Assembly (NCBI RefSeq): GCF_018829635.1
Contig: NZ_JAHKKG010000002.1
Span: forward strand, 620,001 to 684,000
From: Paractinoplanes bogorensis
GTDB lineage: Bacteria; Actinomycetota; Actinomycetes; Mycobacteriales; Micromonosporaceae
DNA: 64,000 nucleotides
Direction of reading: 5' to 3'
Every line of letters begins with the position of its first letter. The first letter of the stretch is position 1. A program made the translations under genes and the position numbers. Shown piece by piece: positions 62,260-64,000 of this stretch. Below the pieces are notes generated by a model. The model searched no databases, had not been told where the DNA came from, and saw only the letters and a program-made list of their open reading frames with translations.

Positions 62260-63963
62260 TCATTTGGTGTAAGTGAAGTATTTCCAGGCGCCGGCTGTCG
62301 TGTAATTGAGGCTGTCGCCGGACGTGCCGGTGACGTAGTCGGCGCGTACCCGGAACTTCTTGCCGACCTTGGCCCCGGTGACGAACGTGAAAGACGCCTT
62401 GCCGGCCGAGCTGAGCTTGGTGTCCCGCCCCGACCACAGCACCCACTTGCTGCCCGACCACACCTCGATGGTGGTGCGCACCTTGCGGTTCGTGGCCGCG
62501 GTCATGGTCTGGGTGACGAGCGGGTCGGCCGACGACCGGAAGTACTGGTACGACAGCGTGCCCATCTTCGCGGTCTTGTAGTGCCGGGTCAGCGCCGTGC
62601 TGGCGCTCACTCGCGTACGCGCGTAGGCGATCACCGAACGGGCCTGGTACCCGGCGTCACCGGTGAACTTGGCGACGATGTTCGTAGTGCGGGTCAGCTT
62701 GAAGGTGGTGCTGACCTTGCCCGCCTTGTCGGCCGTGGCCCGCTTGAGCAGCCGGTTCGGCTGGTCGGTGCCGGCCGGGTCGGCCCAGATCTCGACGACC
62801 CGGTTGGTGGCGGTCTTCCCCAGTGTCGCGGTGAAGGTCGCGGTCGTCCCGTACGCGTAGACGGCGCTCGGCGTGAGCGTCAGCGACGGCGTCAGAAGCG
62901 GGGCCGGTACGTCCTTGGTGGGCTCCTCGACCACGTACAGCGAGCTCTCGCCGAGCGTCGAGACCGTGAGAGCGGCCAGGCGCGCGCCACCCGGTTCCCA
63001 GGCCATGCCGGACAGTCCGCCGCCGGCGCTCAGCTCCATGACCCGCGTGTGCGTGGTCGAGCCGGCCGGAACGAACTGGACGCTGACCGAGTAGGGACCC
63101 CCGTTGGCGGTCGCGAACCAGCCGTTCGAGGCGACGTCCAGCGCGACCGAACTGTTCATCGCCTTGTTGCCGGTGACCGCCAGATCGGTCGCCGACAGGT
63201 ACGCGATGCCCTTCTCACCGGCCACCATCAAGGTGGCGCCGTCCGCGGTGAACCGCAGGTCGCGGAAGTTGATCACGTAATCGAAGTTGAGATTGCTCCG
63301 GTACGCGATCTGGCGCTCGGTCGTCCCGGACGTGTCGAACAGCGCGATCGCACCGCTCGTGATGCCCGGCCCGGTGGTCACCGCGAGCAGGTTCGGGTTG
63401 GTCGGGCTGACCGCGATCAGCAGGTCGTTCATGCCCTCCCACGGATTGAGGTCTTCGAACTCGTGCGCCCGGGCCTCGCCGGTGGCCAGATCGAGAACAC
63501 CGAAAACGCCACCCCGTGCGGCGTACCAGAGGCGGCTGCCGGCCCGCACGAGCTCGGTCGGACTGCCGTACACCGGAAAGGTCTTGATCTCGGCCAGGGT
63601 GTCGGCTCGCAGCGCCACGATCGACGCCTCGTCGCGCACCGCCGCATAGACGGTGTTCGAGTCGGCCGACAGCGCCAGCCCGTTGACCTGGGTCAGCCCG
63701 GTGGCCGTGGCCGCGGTCGTGCCGTCGTAGTTCAGCGCGACGACTTTCCCGGCGCTGGGGTCGGAGACCAGCACGCGCCGGTGCGCCTTGTCGACGATCA
63801 CCCGGTCGACCGAGGTGAACTTCGCCGTCGTCTTGCGCGCGGGCGGCGCCGTCACCTGGACCGGGACCGTTTCCGCGGTGGCGGTGCCGGTCACGACGTA
63901 GAACAGGGTGCCGGTTACCCCGGCGAGCACGGTGGCCGCGATGACGGCACGGGCGGATTTCAC
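62260..63963 (-). CDS. Secreted lactonase-like beta-propeller with C-terminal Ig-like domains
   Basis: The 567-aa product has a signal/anchor helix (about 7-30) and a seven-bladed type propeller (about 45-350, with VDRVIVDKAHRRVLVSDPSAGKVVALNYDG). A stretch of Ig-like Ca-binding type repeats follows (LTPSAVYAYGTTATFTATLGK, about 365-455), and the protein ends in a beta-rich domain. These are common exported proteins in this group of bacteria; no enzyme residues are evident. Its promoter lies at the very end of the window. Confidence 0.75.
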   Translation of the reverse strand: MKSARAVIAATVLAGVTGTLFYVVTGTATAETVPVQVTAPPARKTTAKFTSVDRVIVDKAHRRVLVSDPSAGKVVALNYDGTTAATATGLTQVNGLALSADSNTVYAAVRDEASIVALRADTLAEIKTFPVYGSPTELVRAGSRLWYAARGGVFGVLDLATGEARAHEFEDLNPWEGMNDLLIAVSPTNPNLLAVTTGPGITSGAIALFDTSGTTERQIAYRSNLNFDYVINFRDLRFTADGATLMVAGEKGIAYLSATDLAVTGNKAMNSSVALDVASNGWFATANGGPYSVSVQFVPAGSTTHTRVMELSAGGGLSGMAWEPGGARLAALTVSTLGESSLYVVEEPTKDVPAPLLTPSLTLTPSAVYAYGTTATFTATLGKTATNRVVEIWADPAGTDQPNRLLKRATADKAGKVSTTFKLTRTTNIVAKFTGDAGYQARSVIAYARTRVSASTALTRHYKTAKMGTLSYQYFRSSADPLVTQTMTAATNRKVRTTIEVWSGSKWVLWSGRDTKLSSAGKASFTFVTGAKVGKKFRVRADYVTGTSGDSLNYTTAGAWKYFTYTK

Positions 63964-64000
63964 GCGCGGAGTATAGGGGGCCGTATGGGGCGGTGCAGAA

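Noticed and set aside
1..64000. CRISPR arrays, insertion sequences, integrases or rRNA genes
   Set aside because: No regular repeat-spacer pattern, transposase or integrase reading frame or rRNA sequence was seen anywhere in the window.

Overview
The window is GC-rich throughout, with many GTG starts, tightly coupled overlapping stop/start codons, Tat and lipoprotein signals, and secreted polysaccharide-degrading enzymes that carry CBM2 or CBM5/12 modules. These traits fit a filamentous, soil-type actinobacterium. Gene style points to Micromonosporaceae (Actinoplanes-like), but that is an inference and no rRNA is present to settle it.

Layout. 1-5.5 kb: part of a restriction/defence island, with a huge HerA-type ATPase that carries a nuclease-like centre and an SRA-HNH modification-dependent endonuclease. 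5.5-15 kb: PQQ-type propeller, copper-linked DUF305 lipoprotein coupled to an AA10 LPMO, a two-component system, cell-envelope genes (holin-like, DUF3618-like, O-acyltransferase plus split SGNH partner), and a MerR/SDR pair. 15-24 kb: GH30 glycosidase with its divergent LacI regulator, a P-loop-less VirD4-like membrane protein, a PAS protein coupled to a GGDEF/EAL protein, and two STAS proteins. 24-27 kb: PhoX phosphatase and an eroded second copy. 27-31 kb: metal ABC transporter (SBP, ATPase, two permeases) and a methyltransferase, each preceded by a matching Zur-like box. 31-35 kb: a coupled three-gene cassette of PLP enzymes. 35-42 kb: YibE/F protein, GDPD and a giant secreted DNase/5'-nucleotidase. 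42-48 kb: DHA2 exporter, BlaI-type regulator, and efeUOB iron/peroxidase operon under a DtxR-type box. 48-50 kb: CE15 glucuronoyl esterase with a CelR-type operator, then a small array of atypical tRNA-like genes. 50-54 kb: TMEM175-like channel, remnants of a CHAT-protease/DUF6232 pair, and small exported proteins. 53-58 kb: two aldo/keto reductases, a chemoreceptor and a GH19 chitinase. 58-60 kb: a coupled putative toxin/immunity trio. 60-64 kb: NYN-LOTUS protein and two secreted beta-propeller proteins.

Themes. (i) Biomass and chitin degradation: LPMO, GH19, GH30 and CE15, each with its own local operator. (ii) Phosphorus scavenging: PhoX, GDPD and the DNase/nucleotidase, two of them preceded by 11-nt repeats resembling PHO boxes. 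(iii) Metal supply: a Zur-like set and a DtxR-controlled set, with the PLP cassette wedged against the Zur-like genes. (iv) Genome conflict: the left-edge island, the decayed CHAT locus and the toxin/immunity module. The most promising undescribed candidates are the PLP cassette next to the Zur-like genes, the toxin/immunity trio, the atypical tRNA-like array with a 188-nt tRNA-like element, and the DUF305-LPMO pair.
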